Assembly (NCBI RefSeq): GCF_000002865.3
Contig: NW_001865039.1
Span: 2,864,108-2,928,107, forward strand
Reading direction: 5' to 3'
DNA length: 64,000 nt
Origin: Monosiga brevicollis MX1
Lineage: Eukaryota > Opisthokonta > Choanoflagellata > Craspedida > Salpingoecidae
This document shows positions 16,144-30,000 of this stretch, one piece after another. The stretch's first letter is position 1; each line of letters begins with the position of its first letter. Under the pieces are notes generated by a model, which saw nothing but the letters and a program-made list of their open reading frames with translations, was not told the DNA's origin and ran no database searches. A program made the translations under genes and the position numbers.

Positions 16144-16635
16144 TGAGTTGCTTGAATGTTCTGTGGAGGTTTATGCAGCGATGTGAGTCAAGACCAAAGG
16201 GGCGAGCGGGATCGCGAGAGGGAGGGAGGAAGAGAGGGAGAGAGGCTGCGCCGAGCAATGCAGCTGGGAAATCCATCGACAAGAACACTGACCGTATGAC
16301 ATGGCGCTGGTTCTGAGAAACACTAAGGACGAGGGGGATTGCAAGGCGCTGGTGTGAGTGCTCCAGTGCTCCATAAAGTTCACGGCACACATTTGCGCAG
16401 TTCTGGGATCGAGACAGTTACCAGATAGAGCAGCCCCATACCAGGTTCTGGCAATGGCTGCCACGCCAAGCAGGACTTACCTCAAACTCTAGAGCGTGCT
16501 GCAGCGGAATGCCAAGAGAGAGCTGAGCTGCTCAGCCTTTCACCAATGCCGGCTGCCACCCGTCGACCGCCGCCAGACGAGAGAGACAGAGAGAGAGAGA
16601 GAGAGAGAATGACACTGAAACACAACAAATCGTGT

Positions 16636-16692
<57 letters not shown>

Positions 16693-17165
16693 GTTGCCGT
16701 TTTCTTTTGTTCTGTGGGTCCCTCCCACTGCGGCCGCTACCAGATGAGACTGGGACTCCACTCTCGCAAGGACGAGCTAATAATAGGCTACTCTGGTTTC
16801 GCTATTGTTGTACGCCGGTTATTGTACCTGAAAACCATTCGCGATCCCGCGAAAGCATAGCCCTTGTCACTCCTTTCGCCTACTCAGCAGCAGGCGAAAT
16901 CAGTCGTAATTTCACTTTTCTTTGCCGAACAAGCCGTTACAACATTTTTTTTTTTTTTTTTTTTTTTTTTTTGGCGCTGCGCTTGAGGATTCATACTGTC
17001 GTGTGCTGGCCCTAAGGCCTCTAGCCACGGGCTATTTGATGCGACTATCAAAGTCGCAGACATTACACCTCGCGTCGTTGGTGGGTCTGCCAGCCTGCGC
17101 TCTGCTAAGTATTGCTGGCGCGCGCAGGCGCGCGCTCGCGACCACTCGCCCGCTGCCCACCGAGC
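16144..17165. promoter_or_regulatory. head-to-head promoter region, AP-3 beta / karyopherin, with GA and T tracts
   Basis: About 1 kb between divergent start codons. It contains two (GA)n blocks (about 16580-16609 and 16637-16688) and a 28-bp T run (16945-16972). An open stretch near 16171-16464 on the minus strand may be 5' UTR or chance. No defined promoter motif was recognised. Confidence 0.45.
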
Positions 17166-20100
17166 ATGAGCCACCTCGAGCTCGGGGCCGGTGGAGGGCG
17201 GGGGGATGCCAATGGTCCTTCCGCCTCAGAAACTGGCCAGTCGCCACATCATCAGACTCATTTTCCCGCACCCTCCGTCTCGAGTGAAGAAGCCGACGAG
17301 GCCAGGCGCTTTGTGGATGCCATTGGCGCCTTCCTTCGCCCGACCAGCGACGATGCACAGCAAAAGGCTCACGAACACTTACTGCGCTTTCGCAAACAGC
17401 GCTTCGCCTGGCGCGTCTGTCAGCTGGTGGCGCGTACCCCAGCTATGTTAGAAAGCGACGTGCTGCACTTTGCGCTCCAAACGTTGGTGCAACTTGCCAT
17501 GCGGGGCAAGTGGCAACAACAAGCAGATGCCTGGTCCTCAGATGCAACTGCGCTGCTGCCCCTCGCTGCCCAACTCCAGAGTGATGTCCTGCAGCGTCAC
17601 GTTATGCGAGCTATCACGGCTCTTTGGTTGCGCCATGGACACATTGAAACCCTCTATGCCGATCTAGAGGCGCTTCATGCACACATTGGTGGTGTGCCCG
17701 CCTCCGAATCGCAGCGGCGCTTTCTATGGTTTTACCTCCTTGAATCACTCCCCGAACTCGTCGCGAACAAGTTGCTGATGGTCGCACCCCAACGCCGCAC
17801 AGCACTTCAAAATGCCCTGCGAGAAAGTATTGCCACTTTAGTTTTCTCCGAGCTGATGGCATGCCTGGATCACGAGTCTGTACCTCTGCAGCTCATCTGT
17901 GGTGTCGCTCGCGCATGGATCGAGGGAGTGGGCGTTGCTTGGGAGGCCATGCAGCATCTGCTCGGACGCCTGGCCAATGGGCTGCATACAATCTTGCCCC
18001 TCGACACCAGTCAAGAGACGCTTCAGATTGTGGTCGAGGTTTTTGTCGCCGTGCTTGAGAGCAACTCGACTGTTGAAGTCGTGGGCACGTTCATGGCCAG
18101 TGTGATCGGCTTTCCCACCGCTGCTGCTCAGCCGGCGCTTGTACATCTTGCGACCACCTGTGGGCGACGTGCTCTGATCTTTCTTGAAGACCCCCGTCTC
18201 CTTGATCTCTGGCCACCGCTGTTGCAAATCATCATCACAGCTACCCAGGCCCGCGAGCTTTCTGTCTCGTCGGCCTGCCTTGACTTTTGGGAAGTTTTTG
18301 CGCTTGAGCTGAAGGGCGATCAGTGTCAGCGATTTGAACCCGTTCTTCAGTCCGTCTTTGCAGCCATCCTGGCAGCCTGCGAGTACCCATCAGACATTTT
18401 GGAGCGGGACCACATGTTTCAAGACGAGTTCACTGATGTGCGCGAGCAGGGCCGCGCAGCTCTCCGCGCTACCATCAAAGCCAATCCCGGTGAGTTACGC
18501 GCCAAATAGCTGAAAAAAACAAAAACAAAAACAAAAAAAAAAAAAACGAGGTTAAGCGATGAGCCCTGGCGACGAGTTTTGGAGTCAAAACTTGTTTTGC
18601 AAGGCAGCCCTATAATACTGCTGTTTGAGGGTCGGGGTTTTTGTTCTTGTCAAATGCGTGAGTTCATCCTTGCTCACCTCCGGCGTACGTCCATTCCCAT
18701 TCCAGGTATTGCGTCGTGGTTTGCCCAACATCTCCGGCATGAACTCGGCACGGCGCTTGCTGCAATCGAAGCGGGTGATGATGCCTGGTCCTTGGTCACG
18801 ATCCTTCATCTTGAGGGGCTTTTGCATGCGCTGAGCGCTTGTTGCAAACTAGTCTTCCCCACCAACACCACCAGTGATGTACAAACCTGCCCACCTGAAG
18901 TCGCCCAAGAACTCTGCGCAGCTACTCTTCGTTTGCCCCTTCATCCCTGTCTGCAGCGCACACTCGTGCTAGCGTTGGGCATGATTTGGCCCTGGCTTGC
19001 GCACTATCCTGCCCTTTACGTGGACGTGGGCCGGCACTGCATCCAAACCCTCGCTCTGCCGGAAGAGGATGCCAACTTTCCCATGCGTCTTATGGAGGAT
19101 CACGTAGCCAGTGTGGCTCTGCTCAAGTTGGTCCAAGGTCCGGATGCGGGTGCCATTTTTGTGGATCTTTTCCACGCCTGGCAACAGCAGGCTGCGCGAC
19201 CCACCATGGCTGAAGCCAGTCGCCGCCTACTCGTACAGGCGTGTGTCCAAGCTGCTTTACGAGCCTCTCAGCCCGAAGAGCCCTGCATGACCCTCTTGAC
19301 GGCCCTCGTCGAACGTGCCAGTGAAGTCGTTCAAGCCCACGATTTGCTGGGGCCAGCCGCCTGGGCAGATATCGACACCGCCCAGGAACTGAGCGCCATT
19401 CTCGCTGAGTTGGTGGCTGCCGTTCGCGGCATCCACTTGCCAGCCGCAGCAGCTTTTATGAGCGATCTCTTTCGTGGTCCGCACTTTATCCTGGCTCTCC
19501 TCTTTGGCGGCCCCAACAGTGGACCCTGTCAGCTTTCAGAAATACTCGATCAGCTTCAGGAGCTGGCTTTTGCCACCCTGGGCATCATTTCTCCGCCTTC
19601 TGCCTCGACTCTTTCAGCCGTGCTCCAGCGTTTCTGGCTCTATTTTGCGCGCATCAACTTCACCTCAGCCCCATGCCTGCGCGTCATTGCTGAGTGCATT
19701 GATCAAGGCGCCCTTCACCACGAAGGCCTTGATGCACCTCTGCATGAGCTGCTTGCACTTTTGCGCAACCGCGAAGGGTTGGTGCAAGCGTACGCAGATG
19801 CCGGGCCCGACACGGTTGAGGCTCTATTTTGCCTCTTTCAGACCGTGGCGCGCACTCACCCCCAATATCTTCTCCACCAACCTGAGCTCGCCATTGACCT
19901 TCTTATTCACCACTTTCTCGGGCCTACGTTTACTGCCGTGTTGCAACACCGTCCCGTCATTTCTGCGGCTCTGGGCTACGTGGAGGCGTGCGCGGCACGA
20001 AGCCCGGAAGGCAGCCCCTCTATTTTCGATGTGGCTCTTGAGCATCGTCCTACTGCCATTGCAGAGATTGTGGCCACTCTTCTGTCTGCCCTCTGTCTCA

Positions 20101-20399
20101 TCTTCCCAAGCCACATGCTTGAGGATACGGTTGCCACGTTTCGTCGATTGATGCAGCCTTACTCGCTCGAGCGCGTGGGCGAATGGGTCGCATGGGCCAT
20201 CAATCAACCGGCTTTTCCACGCTACTCTGTGAGCGCTACGGCCAAGCAAATATTTGCGCAGGAAGTTGTTCAAGCCTTACAGCAGCCTGCCTCATCGCGC
20301 CTCAAGGGCACAATCAAGCAGTTTTGCGGCGGCAAGAAAAAGGGCACTTCAGGTACGCCTTCCCGGACCACCTCAGCCGAGAGGGCTTATTCGGTCTAA
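17166..20399 (+). CDS. karyopherin of the importin-13 / transportin-3 family
   Basis: Nuclear transport receptor built of helical repeats. Exon 1 is 17166-18489 (MSHLELGAGGG start; ALQTLVQLAMRGKW, QRHVMRAITALWLRHG, LDFWEVFALELKGD, VREQGRAALRATIK). Exon 2 is 18706-20399, joined in phase 1 through NPGIASWFAQHL. The layout and the LDFWEVF segment fit the importin-13/transportin-3/Mtr10 group, which moves SR proteins and other cargo in or out of the nucleus; I cannot say which member. The intron is only about 215 bp and contains an A-rich run. The last coding stretch is Lys/Gly-rich (FCGGKKKGTSG). A donor-like site after TSG and an acceptor near 20450 leave open an alternative C-terminus; the unspliced version stops at 20399. 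Confidence 0.82.
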
Positions 20400-21012
20400 A
20401 TCATGTTGTTGCAATCACGTTGTGCTGACCAGCGTGTACTCTAATCAGTCAATTCAAAGCGAGCGACCCGTGCCTGGTTAACTCGCACCAAAATTCATAT
20501 CAATCTCAGATGTGAGGCCTTCAAAGTGCCCGAAATCGAGGGGCTCCGAGAAAATCCCACGCGCGTGCATCATTGCATGAGCATCGGATAAGAAAAAAAC
20601 ATCCACAACAGGTGAGACCGAGCACCATACACGCTACATAAAATCAGTCGGTGACGACAACGCATGTAGGTCACACGCTTGTTTTGCACGGGCACTTTCA
20701 GGAGAAGAGAAACGAAAGATCAAAAAGTCGAAACGAAAACACGCATCACACCACACGAGACATGTCAAGAGATTGATGATGCCCGCTCGCAGTTCCAGCG
20801 TTGACTTATGCCTGCAGCGGATTCAAATAAAGGGGCTGTGGGGCGGGGCGCGCGAAGGCACGCCGAGGAGCTGGGGGTGCCTCCTCTGAGGGGTGAGTAT
20901 CTGGCAAAAAAGTCACTGCGCTTTGTTGACTAGAGAAAAAGCAGGCAACATGCGACACAGCGAAAGCAGAGTGAGCTTGGTCACAAAGTGTGCAGACAAC
21001 AAGCAGGTTCGC
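20400..21012. other. convergent region, karyopherin 3' end and cadherin 3' end
   Basis: About 600 bp. An AATAAA on the + strand near 20825 may serve the karyopherin transcript. On the minus strand an acceptor-like site near 20890 could begin a last cadherin exon (about 20893-20810), giving a different cytoplasmic tail from the one that stops at 21013. Confidence 0.4.
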
Positions 21013-24000
21013 TCAGCGGTAGCCAGAGAGAAGACGAAGTGGACTGGGAGCAGGCGCGCAGACATACCGCTTCTTGCGCACTACCACCATAGCGGTGGCC
21101 ACAATGACGAGAATGACGCAGACAATGACGACGGCCGCCATGACGCTTGCGCTCACTGCCGCAGTGGAGGCGCTGTCTGCAGAGCCTGCACTGGTGTCGC
21201 CACTGGCCCCATTTTGGTCGTCGTCTGTAGAATAAGACTCCCAACCGACAAATGTATCCAATACCTGTTGGTTTTCTGCACCTGCATCTTGGGCATTATC
21301 CGCAGCGCATTTATCGCTCGAGGCATTGAATGTTGAGGGGTCGCAGAAGCCCCACTCGTAGTCGCGATCAAGGTTGTCGGTGGTGGCACACCAGAAGCTG
21401 GCCAAGCTGCCCGCACACGTACATTCCGTGTAGGATACACCGTTGTACAGGAAGGGGAACACGCACTCTCGACGTGTGCCTGGGTTTCCAGTGCCCGCAA
21501 TGGTGTACACACCAGAAGATGGGTACGCAGTGGACGTAGCTTGCTGTTGGTTGGCGACGGCTAGGGACACACCATTGGCGAAATCGGTACCAATGGCCAG
21601 CAAAATAGAGTCTGGGTAGCTGGTGTCCACCGTGATGAACAAAGTTTCCTCGTCAGCGTTGTACTTGACACCCGAGGTGATGCGTTGGTGCTGCGATGAA
21701 GCCAGGGTCGTGGGTGAGTGCAGGGATCAGGGATAAGGGGCAGTGGCAGGGCATGCAAGCTCAATGATGCGGGGGCATTGCAAGGTCACGTACAGTGTTG
21801 TTATTGTAGACGAAGACCTCGGCCGCCACAGTGGGTGCCAATTCAAATGCATATGTCTACAGATGAGCGTGTTGCAGAGTTGGAGTGGTAATGATTGAGA
21901 TCAAAGGAAAGAATCAACGTGTGGCAAGCGGGTTTGGGGTAACTGACTTCGTTGACAACCAGGGCGTTGGAATAGTTCAGCTCAAGCTGGCCGTTGTTGG
22001 AAAAAAGAGTGAGCTCTGCAAGCAAGAAGCGATGTGAGAAAGAGGATTTTTTTTTTATTTGACGACCGGTTTGACAAGTTTGAGGTAGCACTGTCTTACC
22101 TTCAAGCACGCAGTTTCCATAGCTGGTTGATGATTGTCCATTAAAGGCAGGGCCCGTGGAACACCAGAAAAGAGCACGATTGTCAGGATCCTTGGTGCAC
22201 GTTTCGTACGTCTTGCCTTGGAACGTGAATGGGAAATAGCAGTCGGCACCTCCACCGTTTCCTCCGGTGGTCTGAATTATGGGGAATGATACACCTGTAG
22301 TAGTGGTGGTGGCGGTAGTAGTAGTAGTAGTGGTGGTGGCGGCAGTAGTAGTGGTGGTGGCGGTCGTAGTAGTGGTGGTGGTAGCGGTGGTGGTGGAAGT
22401 CGATGGAGAGTCGGTGGTGATCGTAGTGGTCAAGGATCCGTCTGTCGTAGAAGTGGATGGGATATTTGTGACAACACTGGGTGCGGATGTGGAAGGAGCA
22501 GCTGTGGAAGTGGTCGTTGGCATTGGCGTCGTAGTCTGGCTGGTGGTAGGGGTAGTGGTAGGGGTAGTGGTAGGGGTAGTGGTAGGGGTAGTGGTAGGGG
22601 TAGTGGTAGGGGTAGTGGTAGGGGTAGTGGTAGGGGTAGTGGTAGTGGTAGTGGTAGGGGTAGGGGTAGGGGTAGTGGTAGTGGTAGTGGTAGTGGTAGG
22701 GGTTGTAGTCGTGGCAGGGCTCGTCTGACTGGTGGTGGCAGTGATGGTAGGTGTGGTGACTACAGTAGTTGTGATCGTGGCCTGTGCGGTAGTGACAGGC
22801 AGTAGCGTAGAAGAAGCACCTGTATTGGCGCCAGTGACGAATGGCCCAGCAGTGGTCCATGGCAGCTCCCCGGAACCAGAGGTGACAGACGCCAGGTCAT
22901 CAGTGCCAAAGTCAAAGGTATAGCTAGGACTCATGCCTTCCATTGACATGGTTGTTTGTATAGCATCCAGCACACGACGACCTTCCTGCTCAAACTCGCT
23001 TTCAATCTGAAAGTAGACGGTAGTAGTGGTCACATGGACGCTATCAGAGGCCTGGACCTCGAGTACATACAATGAGCTGTCCACCGTTGCCAGGGGCCGG
23101 TTCAAATAGACACGGCCATCATACGGCGCAATGCCAAACATGCCTTGGCAGTTGCCACCCGAGATACGATGGGTCACCGTTCCTGGTGTCAAGTCAACAT
23201 CTTCGGCACGCACTGTCGCCACGACGTCATGCACCTCGGCAGAACGCCGAATGGTGTGACCCAGCAATGCGCAAGGAAAATAAGGCGCATTGTCGTTCAC
23301 GTCCTTCACGCTGATGAGCAGTTGAGCATCGGTGTAGCGGGGCGTGGATACGCCGTTGTCATACGCTCGCACTGTCACGGCGTACGAGGGCATTGCCTCG
23401 CGATCCAAGGGAACGAGCGTGCTCACTACACCCGAGTTGCTATTGATGCCGAACAAATCCGTGTGAGAGATTAGCTCGTAGCGTGCGATGCTTCCACCAT
23501 TAACTACGTCAGCATCCGAGGCCATGACCTGGGCGATAATGCCTGGTGCAGCATTTTCATAGACATTAGCTTGGAGAGAGCTCATCTCAAAGATGGGCGA
23601 GTTGTCGTTCTCGTCAACCACATTGACGCGGATGACCACTGTACTGGAAAGAGTTGGTGTGCCATCATCTGTCACTCGCACGGTAACTTCATGTTGCACG
23701 CTGGTCTCATAGTCAATCAATGTGGCCAGTCGCAAAGAGCCGTCCACATCCACAGACAGCACAGCACCGCTGGCGTTGTCCACGGAATAAGTCAAGTTGT
23801 TCTGATAATCAGCATCAGTGGCCGTAACTTGAAGGTTGATGAGCGCTCCCACCGCCGTGTTCTCAGACACCGAGACGGCATATGTAGATGAATCAAACTG
23901 GGGGGCGTTATCATTCACATCCATAACCTGCACAGTGACCTGAGCGGTCGAGAGAAGACCACCCATATCCGTCGCCACCAAGGTCAAAGTCAAGATCCGG

Positions 24001-27000
24001 GGGTTGGCAGTCACCACATCGCGGTCCAAGACGCCAACTGCTGTGCTCACGACAAGCGAGCCGTTGGCAATAGTAAAGTAAGGCGAAGCGGCAGATGACT
24101 GAATGCTCAGCGTAAAGACATCATGAGGAGGGCTATCCGCATCGGTCACAGCCGGCACTAGCAGCACCAGGCCATCAACGGCGTTCTCTTCAACTTGGAC
24201 CACATAGTCAGCCTGACCAAACAGCGGAGCATTGTCGTTGACATCGTGTACGATGATGGTGACTGAAGTATTGGTGGCAACCATGCCGCCGTCGACAGCT
24301 GTGATGATCACGGTGTAGGAGGATACCGCTTCATAGTCCAATGGGGCCACAAGCCAGATTGTGCCTTGTGCGTCCACAACAAACGGCGCACCGTCAGCAG
24401 AATACAAGATGTAGTTGACGACAGTGCCGTACGCACCAGAGTCTGCATCTGTTGCCATGACCGTGCCCACCACGGTAGAAACAGTTGCATCTTCGTCAAT
24501 GTCAAAAGAGTAAGGGGCGGCCACGTAAACAGGGGCATTGTCATTGACGTCAGAAATGGCCAGCGAAAAGTTGGCATTCGTCGCCTGGTTGCCCACATCG
24601 GTGGCTGTAACTACAAACTCAACAGTCTGCACAAGCTCGTAATCAAATGCGTAGCCCGCACGAAGATAGACCACACCCGAGTCGTTGATAGCCAAATATC
24701 CTGCGAAGGTCGGGTCGCGAGGCTCAATGCTATAGGTGACAGCTGCAAGCCCATCGGCATCGGCGTCAGTCGCCCAGACCTGGCCGACCACGAGGGCCGT
24801 GGTGGAGTTTTCGACAACATCGCCCGAGTATGACGTTGCATCAAAGATGGGAAAGTTGTCATTCACATCGTCGACTTGCACAGTGAGCGTGAAAAAGGCA
24901 TTGGGAGTCTCAGCACCTTGGTCCGATGCACCGATGACTACAATAACAGATGAAGCAGCTTCATAGTCCAGGCCCTGGACAAGGCTCACCTCGCCCGAGG
25001 TGCTGTTGATGGCAAAGTGCGAGCTGGCGTTGTACAAGAAATAGACGAGCGTAGCAAAGGGCGAGGTGTCAGCATCGGTGGCCGACACCTGGAAAATGAC
25101 GACATCAGCCGTGTTTTCGGTCACCAGCACCTGGTCGAAGCTGGGATTGAAAACTGGGGCATTGTCGTTGATGTCACGAATAAGTACGACGACCTGTGTC
25201 GTCGTCGAGAGGGCCGGACTGCCTCCATCTGTGGCCATCACATCAAACTCGACGTATGTTGTCTGCTCGCGATCGAATGGCACGACCAGGGTGATGTTGC
25301 CATTCTGGTCAATGTTGAAGTGGCTTGCATTGGCAGAAGGCACGAGGCTGTATGTAATCATGGCATTGATACCCGAGTCGGCATCCGTGGCAGACAGATG
25401 ATAAACAAGTCCAGTCTGGCCCTCCAGAACTTCAAAGGGATAGGCTGACTGTGCAAAGCTTGGGGCATTGTCGTTAACGTCAGTCACCGTGATGGTGATG
25501 TTGAGCAAAGTGCTCAAGGCGGGGGAGCCTAGATCTTCAGCCTTGACCACCAGAGAATAGGTGGTTGACTGCGTTTCGTAGTCGAGAGCTGAGGCCAGCG
25601 TGATGGTGCCTGACAGAGCATTGAGGCTAAACCGACCGCTGCTGCCGACGAAGCTAAAACGCACACGCCCGGCGTCGTCCAGGTCAGCATCTGTTGCGGA
25701 GACAGAGCCGAGTGTCACACCCACGGTGGAGTTTTCAGCAATGCTAAAGCTGCTGCTCTGGTTGCTGACGAAGAGGGGTGCGTTGTCGTTGCGATCGGTG
25801 ATTGTGATAGTCAGCGTTGTACTGTTAGTTCGTGGAACAACACCGCCATCTCGCACAGTAATCACAATCGTGAAGCTGTCGTACAACTCGCGATCCAAAC
25901 TGCCCTGGGTCGTAATAACGCCCGTTTGCGGGTCGATCTGGAAAACGCCCGAGGCCGCTGCCGTAAACCCGGTGGCCGTTTCAAACGCCAAGGCACTGGT
26001 AATGGAGTAGCTCAAAACGCCAAAGCCCGAGGCGATGGCATCGGCATCAGATGCCTGAATCGTAGTGACAAGAACACCCGAGGCCGTGTTCTCTGCAATG
26101 GATGCAGAGCTGGTCGCCGCGACTTGAGGCCCATTGTCGTTGATGTCATTGACATTGATGGTGATGTTTTGAGTGCCGACAGGGTCCGATAGAGCCGCTG
26201 CGTTGGAGGCAATCACTTGGAGGGTGTACGACGCCTGTTGCTCGCGATCAAGTCGGGCCGCAACGGTGATGTTACCCGAATCGGTATCAACGACAAAAAA
26301 GTTGGCATCAGCGCCACGCAGACCATAATAAACACGTGCATTGAGTCCAATATCGGCGTCGGTGGCTTGGGCCTGCATGACAAAAGTGCCAGGCGCCACT
26401 TCCTCATCAATGGCCATGCTGGCAGAGCTCTGGGCAAAGACAGGCACGTTGTCATTGATATCATCAACAATATACCGCACTTCAGTTGTATCATACAAGC
26501 CACCAGCATCGCGGGCGCGCACCGTGATGGTGAGCTCACCCGGGTACGTCTCGCGGTCAAGCGGGGACGTCGCGAGCATGATGGTTCCAGATTGATCAAT
26601 GGTCCATTGACCCGTGACATCACCCACGATATCATAGGTGATGGCGTTGTTAGCCGAGGTCTTGTCGGCGTCGTAGGCAGTGACCTGGATCAGAGTGGTG
26701 CCAGCCGATGCACTCTCAGAGATGGCGGTAGCATTGTATCCACCAGGTTGAAACTGCGGAGCGTTGTCGTTCACGTCAGACACGATGATTTGGACCGTAA
26801 CCTGTGTGCTGAGAACAAATGGGGTGGCGCTATCGGACGCGCGGATGCGCAGTTGATAACCACCAGCCGGCGCTGTCTCTGCGTCAAGTTTACGGGCCAG
26901 GCGAATGACACCTGTGGCGCTGTTGAGAGTAAAGAAGCCAGCCGAGTTACCTGAGATGATGGTATACCCAGAGATCGTACCCGCTGGCGTGCCCGCCACA

Positions 27001-30000
27001 TCAGCATCAGTGGCGCTCACTGTTAGCACGGTCGTGCCGATGGCTGCACTCTCTGGCACAGTGGTGGAATATGGGGATTGGCTAAAAACGGGTGCATTAT
27101 CATTGACATCAATGACGGTCACCGTATATGTGGCCGTGGCCGTGCGATTGCCGCTATCGGATACGCGAATGGTGACTGCGTATTCGGCGTTGGTCGGCCC
27201 AAAAGCCTCGCGGTCAATGCGGTTCGTGGGGGAGGTTCGCACAACACCCTGGTCATTGATGACAAATACGTCATCATCCGGGACGATGGACACGATATCG
27301 TAGGTGAGTTGATCCACATCCACAAGGTCTGGGTCTGAAGCTTCAACAGTAAACACGGCAAAGTTGGTCAGCTCCTCGGCAACGCTGTACGAGAAACTCT
27401 GCGTGGGCTCGAACACCGGATCATTGTCATTAACGTCGGTGAATGTGATTGTCAGTGTAAAGACGTTGCTGGTGAGGGTTGGAGAGCCTGAATCAAGAGC
27501 CCGGAGCGTGAGAACAAAGGGCTGGGCGCCACGAGTCTCGAAATCCACAGCAGCCTCCAGAACCACCTTGCCCGTCGACTGCTCTACACTGAACACGCTG
27601 GTGTCCGCGGAAATGAGCTCGTAGGTGACAACATTGTTAACCACGGTAGCGTCGTCATCAAAGGCCTGGAGGTCATACACCTCAGCGCCCGGGGACGTGG
27701 CTTCGGAAAGCGACAGGGCAGTCCCGTTGGAAAGAAAGTAAGGTGCATTGTCGTTAGCATCCAAAACGTTGACAGAAACCGAGGCTTGCGCACTGCGCGA
27801 TGGGTGGCCACCATCCGTGACCTGAATGACAAAACTGAGAGACACGCTTGCCTCACGGTCGATGAGATCAGCACTCAAGGTCACAGCACCTGTGGTTGGG
27901 TGCACGCTGAAATGGCCGGCGTCCGCGCCGGGCAGCAGGGTGTAAGTCAGCTGGGCGTTGATGCCTGCATCAATATCCGTGGCAGACACGGTGATGACAG
28001 GGGTACCCTGAGCCGAATTCTCTGCCACCGGGGCAGCAACATAGTTGGCTTGCGTGAAAATTGGTGTGTTATCATTGATATCCCCAATGCTCACGTGCAC
28101 GGTGCTGCGAGATTCAAGTCCAAACTGATCGGCGGCACGGAAAACAAGGGAGTATGCGCTCTTGTTTTCGCGATCGAGTGGGGCAATAACCGCTACGAGA
28201 CCAGTGTTGCTGTCGACCCCAAAGTGGCCGAAGCCACCCGAGATGAGCGTGTAAGTGACCACTGCATCGGTATCGGTGTCAATGGCCACCACATAGCCGA
28301 GCTCGTAACCCGTTGAAACGTTCTCAACGACCGTCGTGTTGCCAAGGGAGGAGGGGGTAAAAACGGGCGGAACCTCGTTTTGATTGGTCAAGAAAACGGT
28401 GAAGGTCAGCATCGCCTCAAAACGGCCATCAGAAACGGTTACATTGAAACGGTGCGACTCGTGCGTTTCGTAGTCGAGAGGCGAGGCGACAGTAAGAACA
28501 CCATGGCTGAGTGCAAAGCGGGAGCTATTGCCAACCAAGCCTGTAGTAGTAGGCAGATCAATCAGGCTCCAAGTGAGACTTGTTGAGCCCACGTCCTTGT
28601 CCGTGACAAGAAATGACATCACGTGGCTGCCCACGGCCAACGACTCTGAAACAGTGGTGGCATCGATGTTCAAAGCCTCTTCAAACACAGGAGCAACGTC
28701 GTTGATATCCGAAAGCTGCAGGGTCAAAGCTGCTGATACGTTGAAAATGCCGTCACTCACACCTAGCTGAAGAGCAAAGGCCGAGTATTGCTCGGCATCG
28801 AGGGGTGCCACATTCATGAAGTAGCCCGTGCTGGAGTCGATGGAGAATAGAGCACTGACGTCACTGACCGCACCCGTTTCGGGGTGCGTTGCGGTGGCAG
28901 AGAGAATGCTAAAGCTCAAGACGGGATCTTGATCAGCATCGCTGGCCGAGACATTCACAAAGTTGCGTGCAACAAAAGCAAGGTTTGCATCGTCTTCTGG
29001 CACAGAGCCGAGCGCATAGACAGGAAGATCAAAGGTGGGAGCTACATCATTTTCATCAAGAATGGTGATGTTCACGGCCGTGAGGGAGCTGCGACCTGTG
29101 AGAGGACTGCCCAGATCTGTTGCTCGAACCATGAGGGTGAATTCATGCGCGGCCAGCGTCTCATAATCAATGCTGGCACCCGCGGCCACGGCCAGTGTAC
29201 CCGAGGAGGACCCGATGCTGAAGAGGCCCAGGTCATTTCCACTCAGAATCTGATACTGAAAGGAGGTACCTGTCAGCTGCACTTGGACAGCAGCCTGAAC
29301 AGACGTGCCCAGCAGGGCACCGGCCGGCGTATTCTCAGTGACATCCAAAGCATACGGGCTGGCGGTAAAAGTGGGCATATCCAGAACCGAGAACGAAAAG
29401 GTGGCGGTTCGGGTGAAGGAGGGCGATCCACCATCTGTTGCAGCAATGGTCACGGTGTGCGACCCCACCGTGAGGGTGGAAGCGTTCACGGCAAGGGTGA
29501 TGAGACCGGTGTTGCTATCCACGTTGATCTCCGGTGAGGAGGTGGAGAACGTGATCACTTCATTAATGCCCGAGTCGGCATCGGTGGCGCTGATGGTGCC
29601 CAAGGACTGGCCAGCGCTGTAGGATGCCAGGATGTAATTGGTCGAACCGACCGTGGCAACGGCGCTGCTCACAGCCACTGGGCTTAGCACGGGCGGATTA
29701 TCGTTCTCATCTTCAACGGTGATGTAAAGCGAGGTGTAATCACACTGCTGGCCAAAAGGATCGCTGGCAGCGGGGGTATCACAAGCAGCAACGGTGATGT
29801 TGAAATCGGTCGTGGTCATAGTTTCAAAGTCGAGCAGGCCAGCACGCAAGCTGGCGACGCCGTTGGTCGTTACGACGGAGAATAGCCTTTGGGGGTCACC
29901 GGAGATGATGGTATACGTCAAAGCCGCGTTGGCAGCCTCATCTGCATCCGTGGCGGCGATGCCCGTAATGATGGTACTGCCAATCGCAGTTCCCTCGCGC

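Noticed and set aside
22279-22728. Plus-strand poly-Val open frame
   Set aside because: It is the reverse complement of the Thr-rich cadherin stalk repeats.
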